Assembly: GCA_965198045.1 (NCBI GenBank)
Contig: CBDAOL010000003.1
Coordinates: 21,189 to 85,188 of the forward strand
Reading direction: 5' to 3'
Source: CBDDEC01 sp965198045
Lineage (GTDB): Bacteria; Chloroflexota; Dehalococcoidia; UBA2979
DNA length: 64,000 nucleotides
The notes under the pieces: generated by a model
What the model was told of the DNA's origin: nothing
What the model saw: only the letters and a program-made list of their open reading frames with translations
The model's database searches: none
Translations under genes and position numbers: made by a program
In this document: positions 49,668-59,635 of the stretch, one piece after another
How the letters are laid out: each line of letters begins with the position of its first letter
How positions within the stretch are numbered: position 1 is the first letter of the stretch

Positions 49668-50870
49668 GTGACGAACGAGGTGCAGGCCACCGGGCCGCTC
49701 ACCGGCATCAACGTGGTCGATCTGTCCAGGCTGGCGCCGGGGCCGTACGCTTCCATGCTCCTCGGCGACCTCGGCGCCGACGTGCTGCTGGTCGAGGCGC
49801 CGATGGGCGCCATCCAGGGTATGGGCGGCGGTGGCGACGATGACGCGGCGCAACGCCGACGCGCCCACAACGCGCTCACCCGCAACAAGCGCTCGATCGT
49901 CGTCAACCTCAAGACCGACGAGGGCCGCGAGCTCGTCCACGAGCTGGCCAAGGGGGCCGACGTCTTCCTCGAGGGCTTCCGACCGGGCGTGACGGATCGC
50001 CTCGGCGTGGGCTACGAGGCGATCTCCGAGACGAACGCCGGGATCGTGTACTGCTCGCTCTCGGGCTACGGGCAGACGGGCCCGTACTCGCAGATGGTCG
50101 GGCACGATATCAACTATATCTCCGTCGGTGGCTCGCTCGGCATGATCGGGCGCAATGCCGACCAGCTCTCGATTCCCCAGAACACCATCGCCGACTTCGC
50201 CGGCGGTGGTCTCATGTCGGCATTCGCTATCGTCTCCGCGCTGCTGGGGCGCGAGCAGACCGGTCGCGGGCAATACCTCGACATGTCGATGTCTGATGGC
50301 GTGACGTACCTGCTCGCGAGTCAGGCGAGCGGCGTGCTCGCTGGCGGCGGCGCGCCGGTGCCGGGGCAGGCCGGCCTCGCCGGTGGCTCGCCGCACTACG
50401 ACGCCTACCGCTGCGCGGACGGCAAGTTCGTCTCGCTCGGCTCGCTCGAGCCGCAGTTCTGGGCTGCGCTGTGCGAGGTGTCAGGCCGCCCAGACATGGC
50501 CGACAAGGAGTTCGACTCCGCCTCGCACGGCGAGTTCAAGGCGCACCTGACAGAGATGTTCGCGACGAAGACGCGCGACGAGTGGTTCGAGCAGCTCCGC
50601 GAAGTCGAGCTCTGCGTCGCGCCCGTGCTGGCCGTCGACGAGGTGTTCGAGAACGAACACGCACTGGCGCGGCAGATGCTCGTCGAGGTCGAAGACCCGA
50701 ACGTCGGGACCGTCCGTCAGGTCGGCATCGGCCCCAAGTTCTCCGACACGCCGGGCAGTGTGCGCTCGACTGGCCCGGCGAACGGACAGCACACAGACGA
50801 GGTGCTGCGCGACCTCGGACGCGACGATGACGAGATCGCGCGATTACGGGAGGCCGGTGTTGTCGGGTAG
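49668..50870 (+). CDS. Family III CoA-transferase (CaiB/BaiF, racemase-like)
   Basis: 400 residues from GTG 49668. N-terminal GINVVDLSRLAPGPYASMLLGDLGADVLLVEAP, EFRPG-like EGFRPGVTDRLGVGYEAIS, YCSLSGYGQTGPYSQMVGHDINYI, catalytic Asp in NTIADFAGGGL and GQYLDMSMSDGV match formyl-CoA transferase/alpha-methylacyl-CoA racemase. PRK-type C-terminus with VLRDLGRDDDEI. It moves CoA between acids or epimerises a 2-methyl-branched acyl-CoA; the lack of neighbours prevents a choice. Convergent with a Yip1-domain gene. Confidence 0.92.
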   Translation: MTNEVQATGPLTGINVVDLSRLAPGPYASMLLGDLGADVLLVEAPMGAIQGMGGGGDDDAAQRRRAHNALTRNKRSIVVNLKTDEGRELVHELAKGADVFLEGFRPGVTDRLGVGYEAISETNAGIVYCSLSGYGQTGPYSQMVGHDINYISVGGSLGMIGRNADQLSIPQNTIADFAGGGLMSAFAIVSALLGREQTGRGQYLDMSMSDGVTYLLASQASGVLAGGGAPVPGQAGLAGGSPHYDAYRCADGKFVSLGSLEPQFWAALCEVSGRPDMADKEFDSASHGEFKAHLTEMFATKTRDEWFEQLREVELCVAPVLAVDEVFENEHALARQMLVEVEDPNVGTVRQVGIGPKFSDTPGSVRSTGPANGQHTDEVLRDLGRDDDEIARLREAGVVG

Positions 50871-50882
50871 CGGCCAGCTCTC

Positions 50883-51488
50883 TTAGCCGAGGATCCGCGA
50901 GGCCGTTACGGCATCCCAGATCGACTCGGCGAGGAACGGCCCGGGCGCGATCTGGTTCGAGCCGGTGGCGAGCAGCGACATCACGATCGCCCACACGCCA
51001 AAGCCGGCCACGTTGGCGAGGACGAGCGAACCGCCCTCGACGCCGGTCGCGCGGCGCAGGGCGGTGTGTGTGGTGACGGCCCACCCGCCCAGCGCCATGA
51101 TGCCCACGCCGAACGAGATGCCGGGGATGACCATCAGCACACCAAGCGCGAGCGGAGCACAGGCGAAGCCCGCTGCGCGCAGCATCGGTTCGATCTCCAC
51201 CTGCACATGCTCGATCCGTTGCAGCACGAGGTAGACGACGAGGAGCCAGCTGAGCCACATCGCCAGCGAGAAGAGCGTGCCGAGCACGACGGTCTTGATG
51301 AACACCGAGTCGAGCTCTTGCAGCCCGCTCGCCCACCACCACAGCCAGCCACCGACGCCAAGCAGGGCCATGGAGGTCGCGGCGACGGCGATCGCCGGTG
51401 CGGTGGCACGCGCGTCCGCTCCGATGTCATCGAAGACGCTGGCATCGAGCTGCGCGACGCGCTGGAGGCGCTCGAACGTGATGCTCAC
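50883..51488 (-). CDS. Yip1-domain integral membrane protein
   Basis: 201 residues from a GTG at 51488 with AAGGGG upstream. A soluble head (ITFERLQRVAQLDASVFDDIGAD) is followed by five hydrophobic segments, with the pattern TAPAIAVAATSMALLGVGGWLWW, TVVLGTLFSLAMWLSWLLVVYLVLQ and FACAPLALGVLMVIPGISFGVGI typical of PF04893. Function unknown. It lies 112 bases downstream of rsmG on the same strand. Confidence 0.8.
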   Translation of the reverse strand: MSITFERLQRVAQLDASVFDDIGADARATAPAIAVAATSMALLGVGGWLWWWASGLQELDSVFIKTVVLGTLFSLAMWLSWLLVVYLVLQRIEHVQVEIEPMLRAAGFACAPLALGVLMVIPGISFGVGIMALGGWAVTTHTALRRATGVEGGSLVLANVAGFGVWAIVMSLLATGSNQIAPGPFLAESIWDAVTASRILG

Positions 51489-51600
51489 GGCGGGGCCCCT
51501 TCGGGGAGTGGACCGGGCTGGACCCTGGCCGGCCGTAGCCGGTTGGGGGGAGTGGCGTGATTCTAGCGCGGCCCCCGCGCCGTGCGCGAATCGCGCGTTT

Positions 51601-52368
51601 CTACCCGCCGATCGGTCGCTTCGAGGGGATGCCGGGCCGCCGCGGATAGCGATCGTCGAGGTCGCCCACACGGCGCACCAGGATCACCGTCGGCGGAGAG
51701 TCGGCCGGCACATTGGCTAGCGGTATTGGCTCCGCCGCTTCGGCGCCGAGCGCCTCGAGGGCCCCCGCGGCTGCCTCCAGCTCCTCGCGCGCGCCGCTCC
51801 CCTTGGGCGTGACGAGCACGCCGCCAGGGCGGAGTAACGGCACGGCGTATTCCAGCAACACCGGGAGCCGCGCCACTGCTCGCGCGGTCACGAGGTCGAA
51901 CTGCTCCCGGTAGACGGCGTTGCGACCCGCCTCCTCCGCCCGCGCGCGGACGACCTCAACGTCCGCCAGCGAGAGCGCCGCGACCACATCCTCGAGGAAC
52001 GCCGCGCGCCGTCCGTGAGACTCGAGCAGCGTGAGCCGGAGGCTCGGCTCGACAAGACGCATCGGGACGCCGGGGAACCCACCGCCCGTGCCGATATCGA
52101 CGAGACGTGGGTTCGCGTTGTCATTGTCGCTCAAGTGCGACGCCGTCCACGGGTGCTCCCGCATCAGCAGGAGGAGCGCGACCGACTCCGCGAAGTGACG
52201 TTCGACGATCGATGTCGGGTCCTCGAGGGAGGTCAGACCTGCGCGCTCATTCCCCTCGACGACGAGGTCGAGGTACCGCACCAGCTGGTCCTCGAGGGCG
52301 GGTTCTAGCGCACGCCCGAGCGCGCGTTCGATGGCGTCGCGCCCCGGTAGCGGCGGCGGGTGGCTCAT
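51601..52368 (-). CDS. rsmG: 16S rRNA (guanine(527)-N7)-methyltransferase RsmG
   Basis: 255 residues from ATG 52368. RERHFAESVALL-type motif (IVERHFAESVALLLLM), SAM site VDIGTGGGFPGVPMRL, LLESHGRRAAFLEDV and the FDLVTARAVARLPVLLEYAVPLLRPGG segment are diagnostic of GidB/RsmG, which methylates G527 of 16S rRNA. The C-terminus has a family-typical strand followed by an Arg/Pro tail. Divergent from the GreA-like gene. Confidence 0.96.
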   Translation of the reverse strand: MSHPPPLPGRDAIERALGRALEPALEDQLVRYLDLVVEGNERAGLTSLEDPTSIVERHFAESVALLLLMREHPWTASHLSDNDNANPRLVDIGTGGGFPGVPMRLVEPSLRLTLLESHGRRAAFLEDVVAALSLADVEVVRARAEEAGRNAVYREQFDLVTARAVARLPVLLEYAVPLLRPGGVLVTPKGSGAREELEAAAGALEALGAEAAEPIPLANVPADSPPTVILVRRVGDLDDRYPRRPGIPSKRPIGG

Positions 52369-52454
52369 CGAGCGGGGCCCTTCGACAGACCTCGACGCCC
52401 GAGCGGAGCGGGCCACGAATGGCGCGCGGGATCGCGCGTTTGGGTGTTGAGTTC

Positions 52455-52463
52455 TGGTAGAAT
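52455..52463 (+). promoter_or_regulatory. Possible extended -10 promoter element of the GreA-like gene
   Basis: TGGTAGAAT fits the extended -10 form TGn-TATAAT with one mismatch in the hexamer. No good -35 is seen 16-18 bases upstream, as expected for extended -10 promoters. The start codon is 68 bases downstream, behind GGAGG at 52517-52521. Confidence 0.35.
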
Positions 52464-52530
52464 TGCCACCACGGACACGATACGAAGTCCAAGTCCTACG
52501 ACACACTACAAACAACGGAGGACCGCCCAA

Positions 52531-53325
52531 ATGGCGGAGCCTATTACTGCAACCGACGCGCTGGCACACTTCCTGAACGCGCAGGAGCCAGAGAAGGCGA
52601 AGAGCGAGCGACCGGCGGTCGAGCGCTTCGTCTCGTGGTTCGGCGCCAGCAACAACCTCGAGACGCTGACCGAGACACAGGTCACCGGCTACGCACGTGA
52701 TGAGCTCGACGGCAACGCCGAGCACATCGAGCCGCTGCGCGCCTTCCTGGCCTACTCCTCGCGCATGGCGTTCACCGGGGCGAACCTCGTACCGGCGCTG
52801 CAGCTCGGCCACGACGCGGGCGGCGCCCGCGGGGGTCTGGGTGCGGTCGACGAACTCGGCGGCACCGCCTACCACGTGACCCGAGAGGGCCTGGAGAACC
52901 TCGAGCTGTCGCTCGAGGAGGAGAAGTCCAACCGCCCGCTGATCGCCGAGAAGTTGCGCGAGGCGATGGCGGACAAGGACTTCCGCGAGAACGCACCGCT
53001 CGACGCTGCGCGCGATGAGCAGGCGCACCTCGAGGCTCGCATCCGCGACATCGAGGAACGCCTGCGGCACGCCGTGATCATCGACGAGGAGGCGAAGCAG
53101 GGTCGGGCCAACGTCGGTTCGACCGTGACACTGGTCGACCTCGAGAGCGAAGCGCCCCGCACCTTCACGCTGGTCAGCCCGACCGAGGTCGATCCATCTG
53201 CCGGCAAGATCTCCGTGCAGTCCCCGGTCGGCGTCGCTGTGATCAACCACAGCGCGGGTGACGAGGTGACGGTGCAGGCGCCCTCGGGCCCGATCCGCAT
53301 GAAGCTAGTGGAAGTGGTCGGCTAA
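52531..53325 (+). CDS. GreA/GreB-type elongation factor with extra N-terminal helical domain
   Basis: 264 residues from ATG 52531, GGAGG nine bases upstream. Residues 1-90 are an added all-alpha domain (DALAHFLNAQE, VERFVSWFGASNNLETLTETQVTGYARDEL, EPLRAFLAYSSR) reminiscent of the SAM-like core-binding domain of tyrosine recombinases. Residues about 110-182 are the Gre coiled coil with tip KDFRENAPL, so Asp150 and Glu153 occupy the catalytic positions; residues 190-264 are the FKBP-like domain (GSTVTLVDL, ISVQSPVGVAVI). It should be the cleavage-competent Gre factor of this genome, unlike the greA at 8927. The role of the N-terminal domain is unknown. Confidence 0.88.
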   Translation: MAEPITATDALAHFLNAQEPEKAKSERPAVERFVSWFGASNNLETLTETQVTGYARDELDGNAEHIEPLRAFLAYSSRMAFTGANLVPALQLGHDAGGARGGLGAVDELGGTAYHVTREGLENLELSLEEEKSNRPLIAEKLREAMADKDFRENAPLDAARDEQAHLEARIRDIEERLRHAVIIDEEAKQGRANVGSTVTLVDLESEAPRTFTLVSPTEVDPSAGKISVQSPVGVAVINHSAGDEVTVQAPSGPIRMKLVEVVG

Positions 53326-53349
53326 GCTCGGTCCGCACGCGGAGCGAGC

Positions 53350-54296
<947 letters not shown>

Positions 54297-54297
<1 letters not shown>

Positions 54298-55361
54298 TGC
54301 GGCTGCTGATTGCTGCGGCCGTCAAGATGATCGTGCGCGATCGTCAGAACCTGTTCTGGGCGCTCGCTTTCCCGATCCTCTTCCTCGGCATCTTCCGCCT
54401 GTTCGCCATCGGCGACATCGGCCGCACCGACCTGCTGCTCGTCGTCGAAGAGCCCGGCCCGGTCGCCACGGCGCTCAGCGACATCCTCGACGAGGTGACG
54501 TTCCTCGACGTCTCGCGGCTCGACTCCTTCGACGAGGCCGAGGCTTTACGCCGCCTCGACGACGGTGATGTCGACTCGGTGCTCCTGCTCCGTGGCAGTG
54601 GTGAGACGGCTCGCGCCGAGCTGGTGCATTCGATCAGTGACCCGATCGGTGGTCCGCTCACGGTCAGCGGCGTCGAGGCGCTGGTGAACGAGGTCAATCT
54701 CGCGCTCGTCAGCACGCCTCGCGCGATCATGTTCGACGCTCGCAACACCGATGAGCAGGATGCGACGTTCTTCGAGTTCATCGCGCCCGGGATCATCGGC
54801 ATGGGTCTGATGACGTTCAGCACGATCGGCCTCGCCGGGTCGCTCTCGCGTTACCGCGAGGAGGGCGTGGTGCGCCGCATCCGGGTGACCCCGCTGCCGC
54901 CGTGGCGCTTCTCGGCGTCGGTGCTGGCCGCCTATCTGCTCGTGGCGTTCGTGCAGGTGCTGATCCTGCTCGTGATCGCCGCCGTCGCGGGCGCCAATAT
55001 GCTGACCTCGATCGGCTGGTTCCTGGCGATCTCGATGCTCGGGACATCGATCTTCCTCAACATCGCCGTGATCGTGGCAGGGCAGGTGCAGGGTCGAGGC
55101 GCGGTCGAGAGCGCGGCGAACGCCATCACGCTGCCGATGATGTTCCTCAGCGGCGCGTTCTTCCCGACGGAGACGCTGCCCAACCTCGTCGAGCGCATCG
55201 TCCTCGTGCTGCCGCTGACCCACATGCTCCGCGCCTTGCGCGGACTCACGATCGAGGGCGAGGCGATCGGCGCCCAGGGGCCAGAGCTCGTGGTGCTGGC
55301 CGCATGGGCGCTCGGCACCCTCGTGGTCGCCCGCATGACGTTCCGGTTCAGCGAGGACTAG
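54297..55361 (+). CDS. ABC-2 type transporter permease
   Basis: 354 residues, six membrane helices with a large extracytoplasmic loop after the first (about 40-160), as in ABC-2 permeases of PF12698 type. Markers: VKMIVRDRQNLFWALAFPILFLGIF, EFIAPGIIGMGLMTFSTIGLAGSLSRYREEGVVRRIRVTP and NAITLPMMFLSGAFFPTETLPNLVERI. Works with the ATPase encoded immediately upstream (one-base overlap). Convergent with ctaB; the ends are 5 bases apart. Confidence 0.92.
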
Positions 55362-55366
55362 GCGGG

Positions 55367-56272
55367 TCAGCCGAGGAGTAGCTGGTCAGCCACCATCGCC
55401 GCGAACACCGCGGCGAGATATAGCGTCGAGTAACGCCACAGCGCCATCTCGCTCCCGCTTCGGAGGAGTCGCCAGGCGAGTGCGATGAATCCGGCTGCGC
55501 CTACGGAAGCGACGGCGAAGTAGAGCCAGCTCAGCTCAGCCGCGGCCCCGAACATGATCGTGATCGCGCCCGTCAGTACCGCGTAGATCAGCGTCTGTCG
55601 CTTCGTCTCTTGCGCGCCCAGGACGACCGGCATCATCGGGATACTGGCGGCGCGGTACTCCTCGGACAGGCGCAGCGCCAGAGCCCAGAAGTGGGCCGGC
55701 TGCCAGAAGAACACGATCAGGAACAGCAGCAGCCCCTCTCGCGACAGCTCCCCGGTCACCGCGGTCCAACCGATCAGCGGCGGCGCCGCACCCGCGATGC
55801 CGCCGACCACCGTGTTGTGCACGGTGTGGCGCTTCAGGTAGAGGCTGTATGCGAGGACATAGAAGAGGAACGCGCTGACGGCCAAGACCGCCGAGAGCAT
55901 GTTGACGGTGATGATCAGCCACGGCGCCGAGGCGATCCCCAGCGTCCAGCCGAAGATGGCGGCATGGCGAGGCGCGATCGCGCCTCGAGGGATCGGTCGC
56001 GACCGGGTGCGCGGCATCAGCGCGTCGATGTCGCGGTCGATGTACATGTTGACGGCGCTGGCGCCGCCCGCGGCCAGGATGCCGCCGAGCAGGGTGGCGA
56101 GCACGAGGCCGGTTCCGGGCCAGCCATCCGCCGCGAGGACCATGGCCGGCAGGGTCGTGATCAGCAGCAGCAGGATGATCGTCGGCTTCGTCAGCGTGAA
56201 GTAGTCGCGCGCCAGGGCGAGCCAGGCGGGCGCCCTCTCGCGGGCCTCGGCGCGGCGGGTTGCCGTCGTCAT
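55367..56272 (-). CDS. ctaB: Protoheme IX farnesyltransferase
   Basis: 301 residues, about eight membrane helices, UbiA superfamily. The prenyl-diphosphate binding motif NMYIDRDIDALMPRTRSRPIP and the second loop QPAHFWALALRLSEEYRAASIPMMPV are those of heme O synthase. It converts heme b to heme O for cytochrome oxidase. Its ATG overlaps the ctaA stop by four bases (ATGA 56269-56272), so ctaA-ctaB are coupled. Confidence 0.96.
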   Translation of the reverse strand: MTTATRRAEARERAPAWLALARDYFTLTKPTIILLLLITTLPAMVLAADGWPGTGLVLATLLGGILAAGGASAVNMYIDRDIDALMPRTRSRPIPRGAIAPRHAAIFGWTLGIASAPWLIITVNMLSAVLAVSAFLFYVLAYSLYLKRHTVHNTVVGGIAGAAPPLIGWTAVTGELSREGLLLFLIVFFWQPAHFWALALRLSEEYRAASIPMMPVVLGAQETKRQTLIYAVLTGAITIMFGAAAELSWLYFAVASVGAAGFIALAWRLLRSGSEMALWRYSTLYLAAVFAAMVADQLLLG

Positions 56273-57252
56273 GGCCGGCTCTCCGCGGGCGTCGCTTCCC
56301 TTCGATCAGCCAGCGACGCCTCCGCGGGCTCGAACTGACCACCGATGGCGACGGCGATCAGCACCGCCCAGGTCGCTGAGCCGACGACGAGGTGCGTCAC
56401 GAGCACCGCTTCCGCGAAGTCGGACCAGATGTTGCCCGCGCCGACGAGAATCTGGAGCGCGTACAGCCCGACCACGGTGAACGCGCCGGGGCGCAGGACA
56501 CGCGCCTCCTCGGGCAGCTCGAGCGCGGCCAGCCAGAGCCAGCCGACACCGACGAGACCGCCGAGGACCGAGATGCGGTGGATCCAGTGGATGTGCTGCA
56601 GTCGCGAGCCGTCGACGAACGGAATCGGCGCCTCCGGGCAGTTCGGCCAGCCGGTGCAGGCGAATCCGGCGTCCGATCCGACGAGGTAGGAGCCAATGAC
56701 GAGGACCGCGCCGGTCAGCGCGCTGGCGATCAGCGCGACACGGACGAAGCCCCGAAGCTGCGGCGTCATCAGCCGGCGTCGCTGGGGTCCCTGGACGGCA
56801 AAGACGGCGATCAGAGCGAGCACCGCGAACAACACGAGCGCCATCGAGAGGTGGATCGTCACGACCTCCGCCGGCAGCTCGCGTTCCACGGTCTCCTTGC
56901 CCAGCCACGCCTGCAGCGCGAGCAGCGGCAGGGAGACGACTGCCAGGACCGCGATGCCGCCATCGCGGCGGCGGTCGCGGTACGCCCAGATCGACTGGGC
57001 GACGACGAGGGCGCCGACGATCGAGGCGACTGTGCGATGGCTGTACTCAATGATGGCGGTGCGCTCGGCCGGTGGCAGCAAACCGCCGTGACAGAGTGGC
57101 CAATCGGGGCAGCCGAGGCCTGAGCCGGTCGTCCGCACGAGCGAGCCCACGCCGATCAAGACGAGGGTGGACACGACGGTCACGACCGTCAGGATCTGGA
57201 ACGGTGTGAAGCCCTGTCGAGGAGCGATGGCGCTGAGCGAAATGGTCGACAT
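56269..57252 (-). CDS. ctaA: Heme A synthase (COX15/CtaA)
   Basis: 327 residues, eight membrane helices in two halves. Motifs TGSGLGCPDWPLCHGGLLPP with the Cys pair of the Gram-positive-type enzyme, IIEYSHRTVASIVG (heme-ligand His), FACTGWPNCPEAPIPF and HIHWIHRISVLGG. It hydroxylates the heme O methyl group to give heme A. Located just downstream of the ccm genes and before ctaB, giving one cytochrome maturation region; 58 bases separate it from ccmD. Confidence 0.95.
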   Translation of the reverse strand: MSTISLSAIAPRQGFTPFQILTVVTVVSTLVLIGVGSLVRTTGSGLGCPDWPLCHGGLLPPAERTAIIEYSHRTVASIVGALVVAQSIWAYRDRRRDGGIAVLAVVSLPLLALQAWLGKETVERELPAEVVTIHLSMALVLFAVLALIAVFAVQGPQRRRLMTPQLRGFVRVALIASALTGAVLVIGSYLVGSDAGFACTGWPNCPEAPIPFVDGSRLQHIHWIHRISVLGGLVGVGWLWLAALELPEEARVLRPGAFTVVGLYALQILVGAGNIWSDFAEAVLVTHLVVGSATWAVLIAVAIGGQFEPAEASLADRREATPAESRP

Positions 57253-57310
57253 TTCCTCGCCGTCCGGGTGGCCACGAAGCCACCGCTCCGCATCCTAGAG
57301 CGGGTGCCCA

Positions 57311-57574
57311 TTACGCGCCGGTGCCCGCCTCGCCGGGCGTCTCGTCATTCGCGCCCGCGCCGTCGTCGTCCTCGGTCGCGTCGCTGGCCCCCGGGCTCGG
57401 CGCGGCTGTCGAGGCGACCGAGGCGCTCCCAGCCTCCTCGAGGCGCTCCTCGAGCTGGTCGATCTCGCGCTGCAGGTCGCGTAGGCGGGCCTGCAGGATG
57501 ATCAGGTAGACGAACAGCCCCGCCCAGAACACGGCGAACCCTGCGAACAAGAATTCGAGTTCGTTCTCTACCAT
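57311..57574 (-). CDS. ccmD: CcmD-like small membrane protein
   Basis: 87 residues: one membrane helix (LEFLFAGFAVFWAGLFVYLIILQ), a short coiled coil (RLRDLQREIDQLEERLEE) and an acidic Ala/Gly tail. CcmD binds the CcmC-heme-CcmE complex and helps release holo-CcmE. The start ATG shares one base with the ccmC stop. It is longer than proteobacterial CcmD because of the low-complexity tail. Confidence 0.82.
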   Translation of the reverse strand: MVENELEFLFAGFAVFWAGLFVYLIILQARLRDLQREIDQLEERLEEAGSASVASTAAPSPGASDATEDDDGAGANDETPGEAGTGA

Positions 57575-58308
57575 CAGACACCCTCGCGACGGTCGAGATT
57601 GGCGCGGATGCTCAGCGTGCGCTGCGCTAAGCGCTCAGTCTCGCCTCGCAACACAAGGAGCCAGAGCGCCAGCAGCGTGACGGCGATCAGCCCGATCACG
57701 AGCACAATCATCATCTCCGCCGGCAGCGCCGGGCGCGCCCGTATCACGATCGGATCGGGGTGCAGCGTCCGCCACCAGCGTGTCGACATATGGATCAGCG
57801 GGATGTCGAGGAAGCCCACGATCGCCAACACCGCGGCGTACCTTGCTGCCTGTTCGTCGTTGGGTGCCGAGATCGAGCGCACGAGGAGGTAGCCGCCGTA
57901 GATCAGGAAGAGCAGCAGCGTCGTGATCAGGCGCGCCTCCCACGCCCACCACACGCCCCAGATCGGCTTCCCCCAGATCGCGCCGGTCGCGAGCGTCAGG
58001 CCAGTGAACAGCACGCCCACGGTCGCAGCGCTCCGCGCGACGGCGTCCCAGCGCATGTCGCGCTTCCAGAGCACGCCGATCGAGGCGACGAAGACGACGG
58101 TGAACGCGAGATAGGAGGCGGCGATCACCGGGAGGTGGATGTAGAAGATGCGCTGCACTTCGCCCTCGACCACCTCGCGCGGCGCAGCGACTAGCGCGCC
58201 GACGATCATGGCGAGCATGGCCACGCCCGTGAGCGGCGGCAGCAGCTGCCAGCGGCGGTCGTAGCCCCACAGTACGGGCGGCGTCAGCGGGCGGAGTAGC
58301 GCGCTCAT
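57574..58308 (-). CDS. ccmC: Heme exporter/chaperone-loading protein CcmC
   Basis: 244 residues, six membrane helices. The WWD-type heme-handling motif is WGKPIWGVWWAWEARLITTLLLF, with Glu where Asp is usual; flanking His residues are present in QRIFYIHLPVIAAS and IPLIHMSTRWWRTLHP. CcmC loads heme onto CcmE. Start ATG 58308 overlaps the ccmB stop (ATGA). N-terminal extension (about 20 residues) is unremarkable. Confidence 0.95.
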   Translation of the reverse strand: MSALLRPLTPPVLWGYDRRWQLLPPLTGVAMLAMIVGALVAAPREVVEGEVQRIFYIHLPVIAASYLAFTVVFVASIGVLWKRDMRWDAVARSAATVGVLFTGLTLATGAIWGKPIWGVWWAWEARLITTLLLFLIYGGYLLVRSISAPNDEQAARYAAVLAIVGFLDIPLIHMSTRWWRTLHPDPIVIRARPALPAEMMIVLVIGLIAVTLLALWLLVLRGETERLAQRTLSIRANLDRREGV

Positions 58309-58961
58309 CGCTCCACCGCCATCGGGAAGAGCAGCGCCCCGGCCATCGAGCTCCAGAGCGCGAACACCACGAGCAGCAGCGTCCAGGGTGCGGTTCCGGC
58401 GGGCAGATCTAGGGCGGCGCCGGTCGCACGGACGGCGCCAATCAGCATCGGCACCAGCAGTGGCAGCGCCAGCACCGGCAGGATCATCGCTCGCGAGCTC
58501 AGGCGGCTGCCCATCGTCGAAAGCAGGGTCGTCAGCGACACGTATCCGACCGTCCCGACGAGCACGATGAGCGTCAGTTCCGCGGTGATCAGGGTGGTAT
58601 CGAACAGGATAGTGGCGAGGACGAGGAGGGCAACCTCGATCGCCAGCAGCGCGATCACGCTGCTCAATACCTTGCCGAGATAGATCATGGAGGCGGGCAC
58701 GGGCGAGATCAGCATCGCGTCGAGAGTGCCCTGCTCGACTTCGCGCTGAAATGCCTGGCTGCTCGCGAAAATCCCGGCGAAGAGGAACGTGGTCCAGAGC
58801 ACCCCGGGCAGCAATGGACGGACGTCTCGGGACGCCAGGTCGAATGCGAACGAATAGGTGAGCACGCTTGCCGTGGCGAACGCGCCGGTCGTCACCCAGC
58901 CGACGCGGTCCCGGCAGACCACGCGCAAGTCCTTGAGCAGCACCGCCAATGCCGCGCTCAT
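58305..58961 (-). CDS. ccmB: Heme exporter protein CcmB
   Basis: 218 residues, six membrane helices. LLKDLRVVCRDRVGWVTTGAFA at the N-terminus, FASSQAFQREVEQGTLDAMLISPV and LPVLALPLLVPMLIGAVRAT are typical of the CcmB permease that works with CcmA to recycle holo-CcmE complexes. Coupled by ATGA overlaps to ccmA upstream and ccmC downstream. Confidence 0.95.
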   Translation of the reverse strand: MSAALAVLLKDLRVVCRDRVGWVTTGAFATASVLTYSFAFDLASRDVRPLLPGVLWTTFLFAGIFASSQAFQREVEQGTLDAMLISPVPASMIYLGKVLSSVIALLAIEVALLVLATILFDTTLITAELTLIVLVGTVGYVSLTTLLSTMGSRLSSRAMILPVLALPLLVPMLIGAVRATGAALDLPAGTAPWTLLLVVFALWSSMAGALLFPMAVER

Positions 58962-59635
58962 CCTGCGCCCTCCGGGCTCGCCGCCGCCTCGGCACGGGTC
59001 GCGGTGTCCTCGACGAGCCGCCCCTCCTCGAGGCGCAGCACGCCGTCGCACCAGCGGTCGATGCGATCGAGGCGGTGCGTCGACGCAAGCACGGTCAGGC
59101 CGGGCGCCGTCAGCATCCGCGCGTCGAGGAACTCGACCGCGGCCACGTCGAGGCCCGTCTCCGGTTCGTCGAGGAGCAGCACCTGTGGCGCGTGCACGAG
59201 TGCGCGGGCCATGCCGAGCCGCTGGTGGAAGCCGCGCGACAGGGTAGCCGTCGTTGCGTGACGCCGCGCCCAGAGACCGACCGCACGCAGCAGCTCCTCG
59301 ATCCGCGACTCGTCCTCGCGGCCGTAGAGGCGGGCGAAGAACTGGAGGTTCTCGAGCGGCGAGAACTCCTCGTACAGCATCGGCCGGTCGCCGAGGTAGC
59401 CCACGGTCGCCCGTCGATCGACCTCGTCGGCATCGGCTGGCCCGACGCGGACGTCGCCGCGGGTCGGGCCGGCGAGACGCCCGAGGACCTCCAGCAACGT
59501 CGTTTTGCCCGCGCCGTTGCCGCCGACGAGCGCGGTACGCGAGCCATCGGGCAGGGCGAACGAGATGTCGCGGAGCGCCGCGAATCCGCCGAACTCCTTG
59601 GTCACGCCCTCGGCGAGGATCAACGTTTCACTCAT
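58958..59635 (-). CDS. ccmA: Cytochrome c biogenesis ATP-binding protein CcmA
   Basis: 225 residues. Walker A GGNGAGKTTLLEVL, signature SRGFHQRLGMARAL (unusual: LSGG-type motif replaced by LSRGF), Walker B VLLLDEPETGLD and switch His in ASTHRLDRIDRW. Together with CcmB it forms the ABC unit of system I maturation. ATGA overlaps link it to the Ig-like gene upstream and ccmB downstream. Confidence 0.94.
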   Translation of the reverse strand: MSETLILAEGVTKEFGGFAALRDISFALPDGSRTALVGGNGAGKTTLLEVLGRLAGPTRGDVRVGPADADEVDRRATVGYLGDRPMLYEEFSPLENLQFFARLYGREDESRIEELLRAVGLWARRHATTATLSRGFHQRLGMARALVHAPQVLLLDEPETGLDVAAVEFLDARMLTAPGLTVLASTHRLDRIDRWCDGVLRLEEGRLVEDTATRAEAAASPEGAG

